Positions 1 through 9,291 are shown, numbered from the stretch's first letter. The stretch is 64,000 nt of DNA from Shinella zoogloeoides (GCF_030733845.1 NZ_CP132311.1:3888501-3952500), one strand, 5' to 3'. A program made the numbers and translations. The notes: a model not told the origin generated them from the letters alone.

Positions 1-639
1 GGGGAGCTTGTCATCGGGCATCTGGGCGGTGTGCCCGTCATCATGTTGTCCGGCCGCGTGCATTTCTATGAAACCGGCGACGCAAACGCCATGCGCACGC
101 CGATCGAGGTTCTGAAGGGTCTCGGCGTCACCTCGCTGATCCTCACCAATTCGGCAGGCTCCCTGCGCGAGGACATGCCGCCCGGCTCGGTGATGCGCAT
201 TGCCGACCACATCAACTTCTCCGGCACCAATCCGCTGATCGGCCTCGACAGCGACGATCGCTTCGTCGGCATGACCAATGCCTATGACGCCGGCCTTGCC
301 GCGCGCATGGACGCGGCAGCGGCAAAGCTCGGCATTCCGCTTGCGAGCGGTGTCTACATGTGGTTTTCCGGCCCGAGCTTCGAGACGCCGGCGGAAATCC
401 GCATGGCGCGCGTCTTCGGCGCGGATGCCGTCGGCATGTCCACCGTGCCGGAAGTGTTGATCGCGCGCCATCTCGGCCTCAAGGTCGCGGCCGCCTCTGT
501 TATCACCAACTACGGCGCCGGCATGACGGGCGCCGAGCTCAGCCATCACGAAACCAAGGACATGGCCCCGATCGGCGGAAAGCGCCTCGCCGCGATCCTT
601 TCCGAAATGATCGCGGGCGGAGGCTATGCCAATGCATGA
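1..639 (+). CDS. punA: Purine-nucleoside phosphorylase, 5' end cut by window
   Basis: Phosphorolysis of purine (deoxy)nucleosides to free base and (deoxy)ribose-1-phosphate in the cytoplasm. The reading frame is open from base 1, so the N-terminus lies outside the window; about 212 residues remain. Visible family marks are the GRVHFYE block, LILTNSAGSL, the WFSGPSFETPAEIR segment and the VGMSTVPEVLIARH segment, all typical of trimeric PNP (PunA type). The stop overlaps the start of deoC by 14 bases, which implies translational coupling. The neighbours deoC and deoA fit nucleoside catabolism. Identification is firm; only the true start is missing. Confidence 0.95.
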   Translation, partial: GELVIGHLGGVPVIMLSGRVHFYETGDANAMRTPIEVLKGLGVTSLILTNSAGSLREDMPPGSVMRIADHINFSGTNPLIGLDSDDRFVGMTNAYDAGLAARMDAAAAKLGIPLASGVYMWFSGPSFETPAEIRMARVFGADAVGMSTVPEVLIARHLGLKVAAASVITNYGAGMTGAELSHHETKDMAPIGGKRLAAILSEMIAGGGYANA

Positions 640-1405
640 GGACAGCGTGAAGGAGACCGCGAAGAAGGCGCTCTCGCTGCTCGACCTGACCGATCTGACC
701 GATGATTGCGATGCCGCGGCCATCGAAAAACTCTGCGCGCAGGCGCAGACTGCCTTCGGCACGACGGCCGCCATCTGCATCTGGCCGCGTTTCGTCGCCC
801 AGGCGCGTGGCATCCTCGGCAAGGATCATGCGGTGAAGATCGCCACCGTCGTCAACTTCCCCTCCGGTGACCTTGCCGTTGCCGACGTGATTGCCGAGAC
901 GAGGGAAGCGATTGCCGACGGGGCCGACGAGATCGACCTCGTCATTCCCTACCGCGATTTCATTGCCGGCGACGAAGCGGCGGTGACGGAAATGGTGGCG
1001 GCGGTGAAGGCCGCCTGCACACCGCCCGTCATTCTGAAAACCATTCTGGAAACCGGCGAGCTGAAGGATCCGGCGCTGATCCGCGAGGCCTCGGACCTTG
1101 CGATTGCCGCCGGCACGGATTTCATCAAGACTTCGACCGGCAAGGTTGCCGTCAACGCCACCCTGCAAGCCGCCGAGGTCATGCTGAATGCCATCAAGAC
1201 CAGCGGCAAGCCGGTCGGTTTCAAGCCGGCGGGCGGCGTGCGCACGGTGGGCGATGCGGCGGATTATCTTGCGCTTGCCGCTACCATCCTCGGCGACGAC
1301 TGGGCGACGCCAAAGACCTTCCGCTTCGGCGCTTCGGGCCTGCTCAATGACATTCTGACCGTGCTTGGCGGCCAGTCGGCACCATCCGCGCCTGCGAGCT
1401 ACTGA
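626..1405 (+). CDS. deoC: Deoxyribose-phosphate aldolase
   Basis: Cleaves 2-deoxyribose-5-phosphate to glyceraldehyde-3-phosphate and acetaldehyde. The 259-residue product carries the class I aldolase TIM-barrel marks: the Schiff-base lysine in FIKTSTGK (about residue 167) and the second essential lysine in VGFKPAGGVRT (about residue 199). The ATG at 626 lies inside the end of punA; a second ATG at 632 is an equally possible start. The gene is followed after one base by deoA. It would act after phosphopentomutase (deoB, 5072-6301), which makes its substrate. Confidence 0.95.
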   Translation: MPMHEDSVKETAKKALSLLDLTDLTDDCDAAAIEKLCAQAQTAFGTTAAICIWPRFVAQARGILGKDHAVKIATVVNFPSGDLAVADVIAETREAIADGADEIDLVIPYRDFIAGDEAAVTEMVAAVKAACTPPVILKTILETGELKDPALIREASDLAIAAGTDFIKTSTGKVAVNATLQAAEVMLNAIKTSGKPVGFKPAGGVRTVGDAADYLALAATILGDDWATPKTFRFGASGLLNDILTVLGGQSAPSAPASY

Positions 1406-1406
1406 C

Positions 1407-2720
1407 ATGCTCCCGCAGGAGACGATCCGCCGCAAGCGGAACGGCCAGCCGCTTTCCAGGGAAGAGATTGCCCGCTTCGTCGCGGGCATCACGGATGGCA
1501 GCGTCTCCGAAGGGCAGGTGGCGGCCTTCGCCATGGCCGTCTGCTTCAACGGCATGACGCGCGACGAGACGGTGGCGCTGACGCTTGCCATGCGCGACTC
1601 GGGCGACGTGCTCGACTGGTCGGATATCGGTCGGCCGATCGCCGACAAGCATTCGACCGGCGGCGTCGGCGACAATGTCTCGATGATGCTCGCGCCGATC
1701 GCCGCCGCCTGCGGCCTCGCCGTGCCGATGATTTCCGGCCGCGGCCTCGGCCATACCGGCGGCACGCTCGACAAGCTGGAATCGGTTCCCGGCTACACGA
1801 TCATGCCCTCGGCCGAGCGCTTCCGCCGCACGGTGCAGGAGGTCGGCTGCGCGATCATCGGCCAGACGGCCGACCTCGCGCCGGCCGACAAGCGCATCTA
1901 CGCGATCCGCGACGTAACGGCGACGGTCGATTCCGTGCCGCTGATCACCGCGTCCATCCTCTCCAAGAAGCTCGCCGCCGGCCTCCAGTCGCTGGTGCTG
2001 GACGTCAAGGTCGGCAATGGCGCCTTCATGACGGACGGGGCGGAGGCCGAAACGCTGGCGCGCGCGCTGGTCGAGGTGGCGAACGGGGCGGGCGTGAAGA
2101 CCTCGGCGCTCATTACCGACATGAACCAGCCGCTGGCGGACGCTGCGGGCAATGCCGTCGAGATTGCCAATTGCATCGCCTTCCTGAAGGGCGAGAAGGC
2201 CGGCACGCGGCTGGAGCGCATCGTGCTCGCCTTTGCCGCGGAAATGCTCGTCCTGTCGGGGCTGGACACGGATCCGGCCGTGGCCGAAGCCAGGGCGGGC
2301 AGGGCGCTGGCGAGCGGCGCGGCGGCGGAGACCTTCGCCCGCATGGTGCATGCCTTGGGCGGGCCGGCCGACATCGTGGAGAAGCCGGAGGCCTATCTGG
2401 TGCCGGCGCCCTTCATCCGCCCGGTCCTGGCGCCGGAGGCCGGGTATCTTGCGTCATGCGATACGCGCGGCGTGGGTCTTGCCGTCATCGAGCTCGGCGG
2501 CGGACGCACCCGGCCGGACGATGCGATCGATCATCGCGTCGGCTTCGACCGTTTGCTGCCGCTCGGTACGAAGGTGCAGAAAGGCGATGAAATCGGTCGC
2601 GTTCATGCGGCCAGCGAGGCGGAGGCGGCGCGCGCCGTGGCGCGCCTTGCGGGTCTCTATCGGATCACGCCCGTTGCGCCCGCCTTATCGCCCGACATGT
2701 TGAGGCGCATCAGCGCGTGA
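1407..2720 (+). CDS. deoA: Thymidine phosphorylase
   Basis: Phosphorolysis of thymidine and deoxyuridine to base and deoxyribose-1-phosphate. The 437-residue product has the family length and the glycine-rich block DKHSTGGVGDNVS (about residues 83-95), the SGRGLGHTGGTLDKLES block and the KKLAAGL segment of the thymidine/pyrimidine-nucleoside phosphorylase family. The start ATG at 1407 begins one base after the deoC stop; the frame is open further upstream but that extension (from 1365) lies within deoC and looks non-coding. The 3' end overlaps the convergent protease gene by 11 bases. Confidence 0.95.
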   Translation: MLPQETIRRKRNGQPLSREEIARFVAGITDGSVSEGQVAAFAMAVCFNGMTRDETVALTLAMRDSGDVLDWSDIGRPIADKHSTGGVGDNVSMMLAPIAAACGLAVPMISGRGLGHTGGTLDKLESVPGYTIMPSAERFRRTVQEVGCAIIGQTADLAPADKRIYAIRDVTATVDSVPLITASILSKKLAAGLQSLVLDVKVGNGAFMTDGAEAETLARALVEVANGAGVKTSALITDMNQPLADAAGNAVEIANCIAFLKGEKAGTRLERIVLAFAAEMLVLSGLDTDPAVAEARAGRALASGAAAETFARMVHALGGPADIVEKPEAYLVPAPFIRPVLAPEAGYLASCDTRGVGLAVIELGGGRTRPDDAIDHRVGFDRLLPLGTKVQKGDEIGRVHAASEAEAARAVARLAGLYRITPVAPALSPDMLRRISA

Positions 2721-3246
2721 GGTGCAGCCGGCCGTCTTCCACCTTGTAGGAGGCGAGCCCCTTCAGGAAGCTCATGCCGATCAGCGTGCCGGACAGCGCC
2801 TTGTCCTCCAGCACCATGGCGCCGACATTCTCGATGCGCACCGGGCCGATTTCGATCCTGTCGAGGCGGATATAGGCCGCGCGCGCCTTGCCGTTCGCTG
2901 TATCGACCGCATAGCGGAAATCGAGGCTGGCCTTGTCGATACCGATGCGCTGGGCCGTCGAGACATTGAGGGCGACCATGCTGGCGCCCGTATCGACCAT
3001 GCCCTCTTCCTTGCGGCCGTTGATGGAAAAGAGGCCGGTGAAATGGCCGGCCGTATCGGCGCTGATCACGGCGCTGCGATTGCCGGTATAGCGCGCCGCA
3101 CCCTGTCCGGTCTGGACGGCTACCGTCTCGACCTTGGCGTCCGGTGCCTTGCCGGCCTCGTTGAGGTATCGGGTTGCAAGGCCGGGCACGAAGGTTGCAG
3201 CGGCAACGACGGAACCGACGACAAACACAAGGCTGCGGACGAACAT
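2710..3246 (-). CDS. Retropepsin-like aspartic protease (TIGR02281-type clan AA)
   Basis: A 178-residue protein with an N-terminal hydrophobic segment (about residues 1-25, signal anchor or signal peptide), then a single retropepsin-like domain. The aspartic protease triad is visible as VDTGAS (about residue 94), and a C-terminal IGMSFLKGL segment resembles the conserved hydrophobic-glycine part of the fold. A single Asp-Thr-Gly per chain suggests it works as a homodimer, probably facing the periplasm. The substrate is unknown. It sits between the two halves of the nucleoside cluster, tail-to-tail with deoA, with no obvious functional link. Confidence 0.85.
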   Translation of the reverse strand: MFVRSLVFVVGSVVAAATFVPGLATRYLNEAGKAPDAKVETVAVQTGQGAARYTGNRSAVISADTAGHFTGLFSINGRKEEGMVDTGASMVALNVSTAQRIGIDKASLDFRYAVDTANGKARAAYIRLDRIEIGPVRIENVGAMVLEDKALSGTLIGMSFLKGLASYKVEDGRLHLTR

Positions 3247-3303
3247 GGGACAGTCTCCGGAAGGATTTGTCCCGAAATAGCACGTGCTCGGCTAACGGAC
3301 GGC

Positions 3304-3328
3304 AAAAGGGGCGCTTCAGGGCGCCCCT
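3304..3328 (-). terminator. Rho-independent terminator after upp
   Basis: Perfect 8-bp inverted repeat AGGGGCGC / GCGCCCCT (3307-3314 and 3321-3328) with a 6-base loop. Read on the minus strand it is followed directly by TTTT, about 45 bases after the upp stop, so it ends the deoB-add-upp transcript before the protease gene. Confidence 0.75.
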
Positions 3329-3371
3329 CTCCACGATCTTCGGCAGGCTTGGTAAACGGCCGGTTAAGCCG

Positions 3372-4007
3372 TTACTTCGTGCCGTACATGCGGTCGCCGG
3401 CATCGCCGAGGCCGGGCACGATATAGCCCTTCTCGTTGAGCTGGCGGTCGATGGAGGCAGTGTAGACCGGAACGTCCGGGTGATGCGCGCGGAAACTCCT
3501 GATGCCCTCCGGGGCGGCCAGAAGGCAAAGGAAGCGGATGTTCGTCGCGCCGCGGGCCTTCAGCGTGTCGATGGCGGCGATCGCCGAATTGCCGGTTGCC
3601 AGCATCGGATCGACGACGATGACGAGGCGTTCGTCGATGCTGTCGGGCGCCTTGAAGAAATATTCGACGGCCTCCAGCGTCTCGTGGTCGCGGTAGACGC
3701 CGATATGGGAGACGCGGGCCGACGGCACCAGTTCCAGCATGCCTTCGAGAAGGCCGTTGCCGGCGCGCAGGATCGAGGCGAAGACCAGCTTCTTGCCTTC
3801 GAGCACGGGCGCATCGATCTCTTCCAGCGGCGTCTCGATGCGCGCGGTGGTGAGTTCGAGGTCGCGCGTGACCTCGTAGCAGAGCAGGGTGGAGATTTCG
3901 CGCAGCAGGCGGCGGAAACTGCCCGTCGACGTCTCCTTCTTGCGCATGATGGTCAGCTTGTGCTGCACGAGCGGGTGATCGATGACTGTGACGCCGTCCA
4001 TGGCCAA
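3372..4007 (-). CDS. upp: Uracil phosphoribosyltransferase
   Basis: Makes UMP from uracil and PRPP. The 211-residue protein is of normal family length. It contains the PRPP-binding block DPMLATGNS (residues 133-141), the ILRAGNG segment (residues 79-85) and the uracil-binding C-terminal [12 protein letters not shown] segment. It is the last gene of a minus-strand group deoB-add-upp; the 99-base gap from add leaves room for a weak extra promoter. It salvages uracil released by nucleoside phosphorylases of the same cluster. Confidence 0.96.
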   Translation of the reverse strand: MAMDGVTVIDHPLVQHKLTIMRKKETSTGSFRRLLREISTLLCYEVTRDLELTTARIETPLEEIDAPVLEGKKLVFASILRAGNGLLEGMLELVPSARVSHIGVYRDHETLEAVEYFFKAPDSIDERLVIVVDPMLATGNSAIAAIDTLKARGATNIRFLCLLAAPEGIRSFRAHHPDVPVYTASIDRQLNEKGYIVPGLGDAGDRMYGTK

Positions 4008-4106
4008 ACCTTCCGAAAGTAAGTGAACGCTTCTTTTTCCACGGAACGGCAGGAGCCCGCAAGAGAAGAGAGCCGGCCGCAGGCAACATCCCCAGCCGGC
4101 TTGCCC

Positions 4107-5075
4107 TCAAAGGCGCGAAAGCAGCCGCTGGCGCGTCGGCTCGTCGACGAACGCCGCCTCGATGGCCGTGCGCGTCATGCCGAGAATGTCGTCGTCACCG
4201 AAGCCCATGGTGGTCGAGGCGATCTCGTATTCACGGGCAAGCGAGGTATGGAAGAACGGCGGATCGTCCGAATTGAGCGTGACACGCACGCCGGCCGCAT
4301 GGAGGGCGCGCAACGGGTGGCTCTCGAAATCCGGGAAGACGCCGAGCGCGATGTTCGAGCCGGGGCAGACCTCCAGCACCACGCCCTCGTCCGCCAGGCG
4401 TTTGACGAGATCCGCATCCTCGATGGCGCGCACGCCGTGGCTGATGCGGGCGGGGCGGACATGATCGAGCGCGTCGCGCACGCTGAAGGCGCCCGAGAGT
4501 TCGCCGGCATGGATGGTGATGCCGAGGCCCGCATCGCGGGCGATGTCGAAGGCGCGGGAAAAATCGGCGACGCGGTGCATGCGCTCCTCGCCGGCAAGGT
4601 TGAAGCCGGTGATCAGCGGATGCGGCCGGCGCGCCGCATATTCCGCAGCCTTCACCACGCGCTCCGGGCCGAAATGGCGGATGCCGACGATGAGAAGCCG
4701 CGTCTCGATGCCGGTCTTCGCTTTTGCCCGTTCGGCTCCCTCGGCAAGGCCGCGGACATAGGCGTCGGCGCCGATGCCGACGGCGTCGCCCTGGTCCGGC
4801 GAGACGATCAGTTCGCTATAGATGGCACCGGCCCCGGCGATCTCGGTGAGATAGGTTTCGGCGAGCAGCGCATAGTCCTCCTCCGTGCGGAAGAGGTTGG
4901 CGGTCGCATCGTAGCTCGCGACGAAGCTGGTGAAATCCTGCCAGGAATATTCGCCGTCGCGGATGAAATGGGACGTGTCGATGCCGTAGCGTTCGGCCTG
5001 AGCCAGCGCGAGGGCAGGGGGCGTCGCGCCCTCGATATGGCAGTGCAGCTCCGCCTTCGGCATGGTTGCGGTCAC
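4107..5075 (-). CDS. add: Adenosine deaminase
   Basis: Deaminates adenosine/deoxyadenosine to inosine forms, which feed punA. The 322-residue protein shows the zinc ligands HCH at residues 11-13, the HAGE motif, the SHGVRA segment and the SDDPPFF segment with the metal-binding Asp. The start at 5075 overlaps the deoB stop by four bases (ATGA), which supports coupled translation and this start rather than the internal ATG four codons later. The [12 protein letters not shown] start region is standard for bacterial Add and Add-like adenine deaminases; the deoxynucleoside neighbourhood favours adenosine as substrate. Confidence 0.93.
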   Translation of the reverse strand: MTATMPKAELHCHIEGATPPALALAQAERYGIDTSHFIRDGEYSWQDFTSFVASYDATANLFRTEEDYALLAETYLTEIAGAGAIYSELIVSPDQGDAVGIGADAYVRGLAEGAERAKAKTGIETRLLIVGIRHFGPERVVKAAEYAARRPHPLITGFNLAGEERMHRVADFSRAFDIARDAGLGITIHAGELSGAFSVRDALDHVRPARISHGVRAIEDADLVKRLADEGVVLEVCPGSNIALGVFPDFESHPLRALHAAGVRVTLNSDDPPFFHTSLAREYEIASTTMGFGDDDILGMTRTAIEAAFVDEPTRQRLLSRL

Positions 5076-6301
5076 AGGAAACTCCTTCCATGCGGGCCCG
5101 GCGGAACGCCGAGATGGCGGGCGATGCTCTCGCCGATATCGGCGAAGGTGGTGCGGGTCTGGATGAGGCGCGAGCGAAGGCCGGGGCCGAAGCTCAGGAT
5201 CGGCACGCGCTCGCGCGTATGGTCGGTGCCGCGCCAGGTGGGGTCGCAGCCGTGATCGGCCGTCAGGATGACGATGTCGCCGGCTTTCAGCTTGCGGTCC
5301 ACCTCCGGCAGGCGCCGGTCGAAGGCCTCGAGCGCCGCCGCATAGCCGGGCACATCCCGCCTATGGCCGTAGAGCATGTCGAAATCGACGAAATTGGTGA
5401 AGACGAGATCGCCGTCCTTGGCCTCGTCCATGACGCGCAGCGTCGCATCGAAGAGCGCCATGTTGCCGTTCGCCTTGGTGAGCGTGCTTATCCCCTGATA
5501 GGCGAAGATATCGCCGATCTTGCCGACGGCGTGCACGGTTCGGCCGGCCTCGGTCAGCCGGTCGAGCAGGGTCGGTTCCGGCGGCAGCACGGAATAGTCG
5601 CGGCGATTGCCCGTGCGCTCGAAGGTTTCCGGTCTCTCGCCGGTGAAGGGCCGGGCGATGACCCGGCCGATGCGCCCGCCCGGCCGTTCGTCAAGGATCT
5701 TTCGCACGGTTTCGCAGAAGGCGAGCAGCCGGTCGAGGCCGAAATGCCTCTCATGCGCCGCGATCTGGAAGACAGAATCCGACGAGGTGTAGCAGATCGG
5801 CTTTCCCGTTCGGATATGGGCGAGGCCGTGTCGGGCGATGATATCGGTGCCCGAGGCATGGCAATTGCCGAGGATGCCAGGGACGTTGCCGGCTGTGCAG
5901 ATCGCCTCCACGAGTTCCGGCTCGAAGGCGTCGCCCTCCGACGGGAAGTAGCCCCAGTCGAAGGTGACGGGCGTGCCGGCGATCTCCCAGTGGCCCGAGG
6001 GCGTGTCCTTGCCGTTCGACACTTCGCTGGCCGCGCCGTGATAGCCGAAGACGCGCGGCGGAACGTCCATGCCCTGTGGAAAGCGGCCGGTCGCGGCTCG
6101 TGCGGCATGCAGGAGCCCGAGGGCCGACATGTTGGGAAGCTTCAGCGGGCCCTGCCGCAGCCCCGGACGGTCGGCCGCGCCCGCCGCGCAGAACTCGGCG
6201 ATATGGCCCAGCGTGTCGGCGCCAAGATCGCCGAAGGCGGCCGCATCCGGCCCGCCGCCGATGCCGAAGGAATCGAGAACGAAGAGAAAGGCCCGCGCCA
6301 A
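5072..6301 (-). CDS. deoB: Phosphopentomutase
   Basis: Interconverts (deoxy)ribose-1-phosphate and -5-phosphate, linking the phosphorylases to DeoC. The proposed product is 409 residues, an alkaline-phosphatase-superfamily enzyme with the metal-binding start [12 protein letters not shown], the [11 protein letters not shown] segment and the C-terminal [10 protein letters not shown] and DHTRE metal ligands. I place the start at the TTG at 6301: it gives the usual N-terminus and has AGGTG seven to eleven bases upstream. An ATG at 6337 would add 12 residues without similar support. The stop overlaps the add start. Confidence 0.93.
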   Translation of the reverse strand: MARAFLFVLDSFGIGGGPDAAAFGDLGADTLGHIAEFCAAGAADRPGLRQGPLKLPNMSALGLLHAARAATGRFPQGMDVPPRVFGYHGAASEVSNGKDTPSGHWEIAGTPVTFDWGYFPSEGDAFEPELVEAICTAGNVPGILGNCHASGTDIIARHGLAHIRTGKPICYTSSDSVFQIAAHERHFGLDRLLAFCETVRKILDERPGGRIGRVIARPFTGERPETFERTGNRRDYSVLPPEPTLLDRLTEAGRTVHAVGKIGDIFAYQGISTLTKANGNMALFDATLRVMDEAKDGDLVFTNFVDFDMLYGHRRDVPGYAAALEAFDRRLPEVDRKLKAGDIVILTADHGCDPTWRGTDHTRERVPILSFGPGLRSRLIQTRTTFADIGESIARHLGVPPGPHGRSFL

Positions 6302-6390
6302 TGGATCACCTGTCGTCTGTCCGCATCTGCGTGACATGACACAGGCACGACAAGGGGTTCAAGCGAAATCGCGCCGGAAAGGGCTGGCCG

Positions 6391-7044
6391 TCAGCAGCCG
6401 TTGCAGGTGATCCCGTCGCCCTCGCGCTGGCGGAAGAAGCTGGTTCTTTCAAGTGGTAGTGATCGGAGTTCGGAGGAAAGGCCCGGCGCCATCAGCAGGA
6501 TCGTGTGCGGGACGTTCAGTTCCGTGCGGACGATGAAGGTACTTTTGGCGTCCATCTCCTTCGGCAGCGTGACGGCGTCTCCCTTGGTATAGGGGGTGCT
6601 CGCCTTCTCCATTTCGTTGCCGTCCTTGTCCTTGTTCTTGCCTTTCTCGCGCGCCCAGGCGAGCGACCAGGCGACGGTCGCGCTACCGGCCGCATCGACG
6701 GCAATACCGGTCATCTTCAGGGAGTAGTAGTGTTGCGGGAAGGGCGCGATGATGTTTCTCGTAACATCCTTCATCGAATTCAACGTCGTCGTGTTTGTCG
6801 TCTTGCTGCGCGTCAAGAGATCGGAGACGGTACTGGAAGCGCGGTTCACCTTGCGCGACATGGAAACGGCGACGGAAATCTCGAAGGCGCCGATATAGGT
6901 CATGATCATCAAAGGCGCGACGATGGCGAACTCGATGGCCCCCACCCCGCGGCGGTCCTCGACAAAGCGGCGCATCCGCAGAAGCAAGCCTCTGCCCGGC
7001 AACGTCCGCTTCGCCGCCCCCTCCCGTGAAACGACACCCTCCAT
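6391..7044 (-). CDS. TadE-like pseudopilin / pilus assembly protein (TadE/TadG group)
   Basis: A 217-residue protein with a positively charged N-terminus, then RRGVGAIEFAIVAPLMIMTY at about residues 30-49: a TadE-type prepilin-like motif with the conserved glutamate in a hydrophobic segment. The rest is expected outside the inner membrane and ends in two cysteines (TCNGC). The ATG at 7044 lies two bases after the stop of the next upstream gene and has AGGAC nine bases ahead; longer open frame beyond it is the shadow of that gene. It is a minor pseudopilin candidate for the adjacent Flp pilus machine. Confidence 0.8.
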   Translation of the reverse strand: MEGVVSREGAAKRTLPGRGLLLRMRRFVEDRRGVGAIEFAIVAPLMIMTYIGAFEISVAVSMSRKVNRASSTVSDLLTRSKTTNTTTLNSMKDVTRNIIAPFPQHYYSLKMTGIAVDAAGSATVAWSLAWAREKGKNKDKDGNEMEKASTPYTKGDAVTLPKEMDAKSTFIVRTELNVPHTILLMAPGLSSELRSLPLERTSFFRQREGDGITCNGC

Positions 7045-7046
7045 GA

Positions 7047-7631
7047 CTAGTAGTCCTCGTTCTGGACGACGGCGGTCGCCACCATCAGGTAGTTCTGCGT
7101 GCCGTCTTTCGATTTGACGCTGGAGAGTAGCGGGCGCACGAGGTCCGTCACGATATCCCAGCGATAGTAGGCGCGCACGATGTTGATCGACTTCTTGCCA
7201 CCTGGATTGAACTTGAAATCCGTCGAACTGAGGTCGCCGTCGACGAGCGGGACGGCGGCGGGAATACTCGCATAGTCGTCGAAGTGGCGCACATCGAGAT
7301 AGAGCTTGTTCGGCGTCGTGAGCTCGGACGTCGAGCAGGGCATCAGGATCTTGATTTCCTCGCAAAACGCTTTTCGGTAGTCTGTTTCCTTCCAATCCGA
7401 GTTTATCTCGCCCGTGCGGATCTTTCGCGCCATCGTTTCCGTCGCATTGGCCAGGAGCTGCTCGCCGGTGAAGGCCACGAAGGTCTCGACCGAAGCGAAG
7501 ACGATGGTGAAGAAGGGGATGGCGAGGATCGCGAATTCGATGGCCGTCGCGCCGTCGCGGCGGGCAAGGAGGCGGCCGAACAGGCCCTTCATCGGCCGCC
7601 GGCGAATGGCTGCATCATGATCGAGCGACAT
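7047..7631 (-). CDS. TadE-like pseudopilin
   Basis: A 194-residue protein with ARRDGATAIEFAILAIPFF near residues 23-41, the TadE signature: glycine, then a glutamate five residues into a hydrophobic stretch, as cleaved by CpaA/TadV. Two cysteines in the following domain (FCEEIKILMPCS) could form a disulfide. The start could be the ATG at 7631 or the MKGLF methionine at 7592. It is paired with the next TadE-like gene two bases downstream; both are read away from the pilin gene, as a small operon of minor pilins. Confidence 0.82.
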   Translation of the reverse strand: MSLDHDAAIRRRPMKGLFGRLLARRDGATAIEFAILAIPFFTIVFASVETFVAFTGEQLLANATETMARKIRTGEINSDWKETDYRKAFCEEIKILMPCSTSELTTPNKLYLDVRHFDDYASIPAAVPLVDGDLSSTDFKFNPGGKKSINIVRAYYRWDIVTDLVRPLLSSVKSKDGTQNYLMVATAVVQNEDY

Positions 7632-7754
7632 CGCGATCCGTTCCCAAATGCTCTTCGCGATGAGACTAGGCCGCAGACCGTTTATATTTCGTGTGCGGGC
7701 ACCCGAAGATTTGAAAGGTTTCCCGCAATCGTACGCCCGAAGCGGGACGATGGA

Positions 7755-8168
7755 TCAGCCGCCGTTGCCGGCCTTGGTGACATGCTCTTCACAATTGGGC
7801 GTGCAGGAGAGCACGGAGCGGTCCGTCTGCCGGAACACGCGCACCGTATTGCCTTCGTCGATCGACACGAGGATGCGCTCGTCGACGATGGCGTTGCCGT
7901 CGGCGTCGAGAAGGACGAGGTTGGTCGTTCCGAAATTGCGGCCGGTCAGCACGATCGTCTGTGCATCGGCCACCGTCGCGTCGGCGACGGCAGCATTGCC
8001 GATGATCACCTTGCTGACGGGCCTATCGAGCCGCAGCACGCGGGCATGATCCATGTGGACGCGCAGGAACCGTTCTTCCGCGGCAGCGCCGGCGGTCGTC
8101 GACAGCAAGGCGAGGGCGGCCGCTGCAAGCATTGCCGCACCCGAAGGAAAGGTCCAGTCGCGTCCCAT
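7755..8168 (-). CDS. Stand-alone secretin N-terminal (pilus assembly, CpaC-N-like) domain protein
   Basis: A 137-residue protein with a signal peptide (about residues 1-30, cleavage likely after AGAAA), then one domain with DRPVSKVIIGNAAVADATVAD and GRNFGTTNLVLLDADG. These match the N-terminal domain of CpaC-type secretins (compare 10302-11768), without BON or secretin pore domains. It ends with a short tail holding two cysteines (SCTPNCEE). AGGA lies nine bases before the ATG. It is likely a periplasmic partner of the Tad secretin. It is transcribed divergently from pilA. Confidence 0.78.
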   Translation of the reverse strand: MGRDWTFPSGAAMLAAAALALLSTTAGAAAEERFLRVHMDHARVLRLDRPVSKVIIGNAAVADATVADAQTIVLTGRNFGTTNLVLLDADGNAIVDERILVSIDEGNTVRVFRQTDRSVLSCTPNCEEHVTKAGNGG

Positions 8169-8491
8169 AAACAGTCATCCTGACGATAAGATATGAGCCA
8201 GCATCGCTGCGATTGGTGAATGAACATTTAAGGAGACGTTCGGCATTCTCATTTCAACTCCAGCGTTCAGCCGCGGCTTTTCATAGTGCTGACGCCGAAA
8301 ACGTGGAAAAACGCGCGTATACCGGCAGAATAACCAAACAATAACCATAGAACCGGTAGTGCCTTGCTAGGAACTGGTTAACCTATTTCCTTAAGCTGAT
8401 GGAAATGGCAGGCCTGTAGGTTGTGCTCATCCGAACAACGGAAACAGTTGGCGGACGTGCTGAACCAACATCGTGGAGCTAGGAGAATACC
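8169..8491. promoter_or_regulatory. Divergent control region upstream of pilA
   Basis: A 323-base gene-free, A+T-richer region between the CpaC-N-like gene (minus) and pilA (plus). It holds two copies of AATAACCA eleven bases apart (8329-8336, 8340-8347), and TTAA-N9-TTAA at 8378-8394, which resembles but does not match the spacing of a CtrA site (TTAA-N7-TTAA). A clear ribosome-binding site, AGGAG, stands about eight bases before the pilA ATG. No convincing -35/-10 could be fixed by eye. No open frame here looks coding. Confidence 0.45.
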
Positions 8492-8683
8492 ATGACCAAG
8501 ATTTTCGCTCGCCTTCTGAAAGACGAGTCTGGCGCAACCGCCATCGAATACGGCCTGATCGCAGCCCTGATTTCCGTCGCCCTCATCACCGGCGCAACGT
8601 CGCTCGGCGGCACGCTGAACAATACGTTCCGGAACATTTCCAATCATATGACGAATGCTCAGACACAGTCTGGCAAGTACTAA
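8492..8683 (+). CDS. pilA: Flp/Fap-type pilin
   Basis: The major type IVb pilin subunit. The 63-residue precursor has a 14-residue charged leader and the processing site G14 followed by ATAIEYGLIAALI: the canonical Flp motif with glutamate and tyrosine at mature positions 5 and 6. A single hydrophobic helix follows, then a polar tail rich in Asn, Thr and Ser. It has a strong AGGAG and its own terminator, so it is expressed as a monocistronic, abundant message. Processing would be by the CpaA peptidase encoded next. Confidence 0.95.
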   Translation: MTKIFARLLKDESGATAIEYGLIAALISVALITGATSLGGTLNNTFRNISNHMTNAQTQSGKY

Positions 8684-8697
8684 TCTAATAACGTTAG

Positions 8698-8721
8698 AAA
8701 GCCGCCGGAAACGGCGGCTTT
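8698..8721 (+). terminator. Terminator of pilA
   Basis: A 10-bp perfect stem AAAGCCGCCG / CGGCGGCTTT closed by a GAAA tetraloop, followed by ACTTTTCC. It lies 14 bases after the pilA stop and separates pilA from cpaA. Confidence 0.88.
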
Positions 8722-8784
8722 ACTTTTCCGCAGTGGTTCTTCCGAGCAAGGATTAGGGCGTATCGCGCGCCGAGGAAGGTTGCC

Positions 8785-9291
8785 TTGACCCAAGCCATCA
8801 TCTTCGTGGTCTTCCCGCTTTGCCTGGCGGTCGCAGCCTGCTCCGATTTCCTGACGATGCTCATTCCCAACCGGGTTTCGGCGATCCTCCTGGCCTCGTT
8901 CTTCGTCGTGGCCCCGCTTGCCGGCCTCGGCCTGACGGAAATCGCCATGCATCTTGCCGCCGGCCTGATCGTCTTCTCCGCCTGCTTTGCGCTTTTCGCC
9001 TTCAACATCATGGGTGGCGGCGATGCGAAGCTCCTGACGGCGAGCGCCGTCTGGTTCGGGATGACCTTCTCCCTTGTCGAATTCCTGATCTATGTGTCCT
9101 TCGTCGGCGGCATCCTGACCATGGCGATCCTGTCGCTGCGTGCCCACACGAACACCATCCTTGCAAGCGGCCTGCCGGTCCCAAGCCATCTCATGCTGGC
9201 GAAGAAGGTGCCCTACGGCGTCGCGATCGGCGTCGCGGCCTTCATGGCCTATCCTTCCTCGCCGCTGATGCTCGCCGCTCTCGGCGGCTGA
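8785..9291 (+). CDS. cpaA: Prepilin peptidase CpaA/TadV
   Basis: An inner-membrane aspartic protease (A24 family) that removes the leader of Flp pilin and TadE-like pseudopilins. The 168 residues are almost wholly hydrophobic with several membrane segments. The catalytic aspartates are D21 (CSDFLTMLIPNR) and D80 in the MGGGDAK version of the GxGD motif. The start is TTG at 8785, with GAGGAAGG five to twelve bases upstream. It lies after the pilA terminator and before the cpaB promoter region. Confidence 0.93.
   Translation: MTQAIIFVVFPLCLAVAACSDFLTMLIPNRVSAILLASFFVVAPLAGLGLTEIAMHLAAGLIVFSACFALFAFNIMGGGDAKLLTASAVWFGMTFSLVEFLIYVSFVGGILTMAILSLRAHTNTILASGLPVPSHLMLAKKVPYGVAIGVAAFMAYPSSPLMLAALGG

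Noticed and set aside
8378..8394. TTAA-N9-TTAA upstream of pilA as a full CtrA site
   Set aside because: The spacer is nine instead of seven bases. I kept it only as part of the regulatory-region description.
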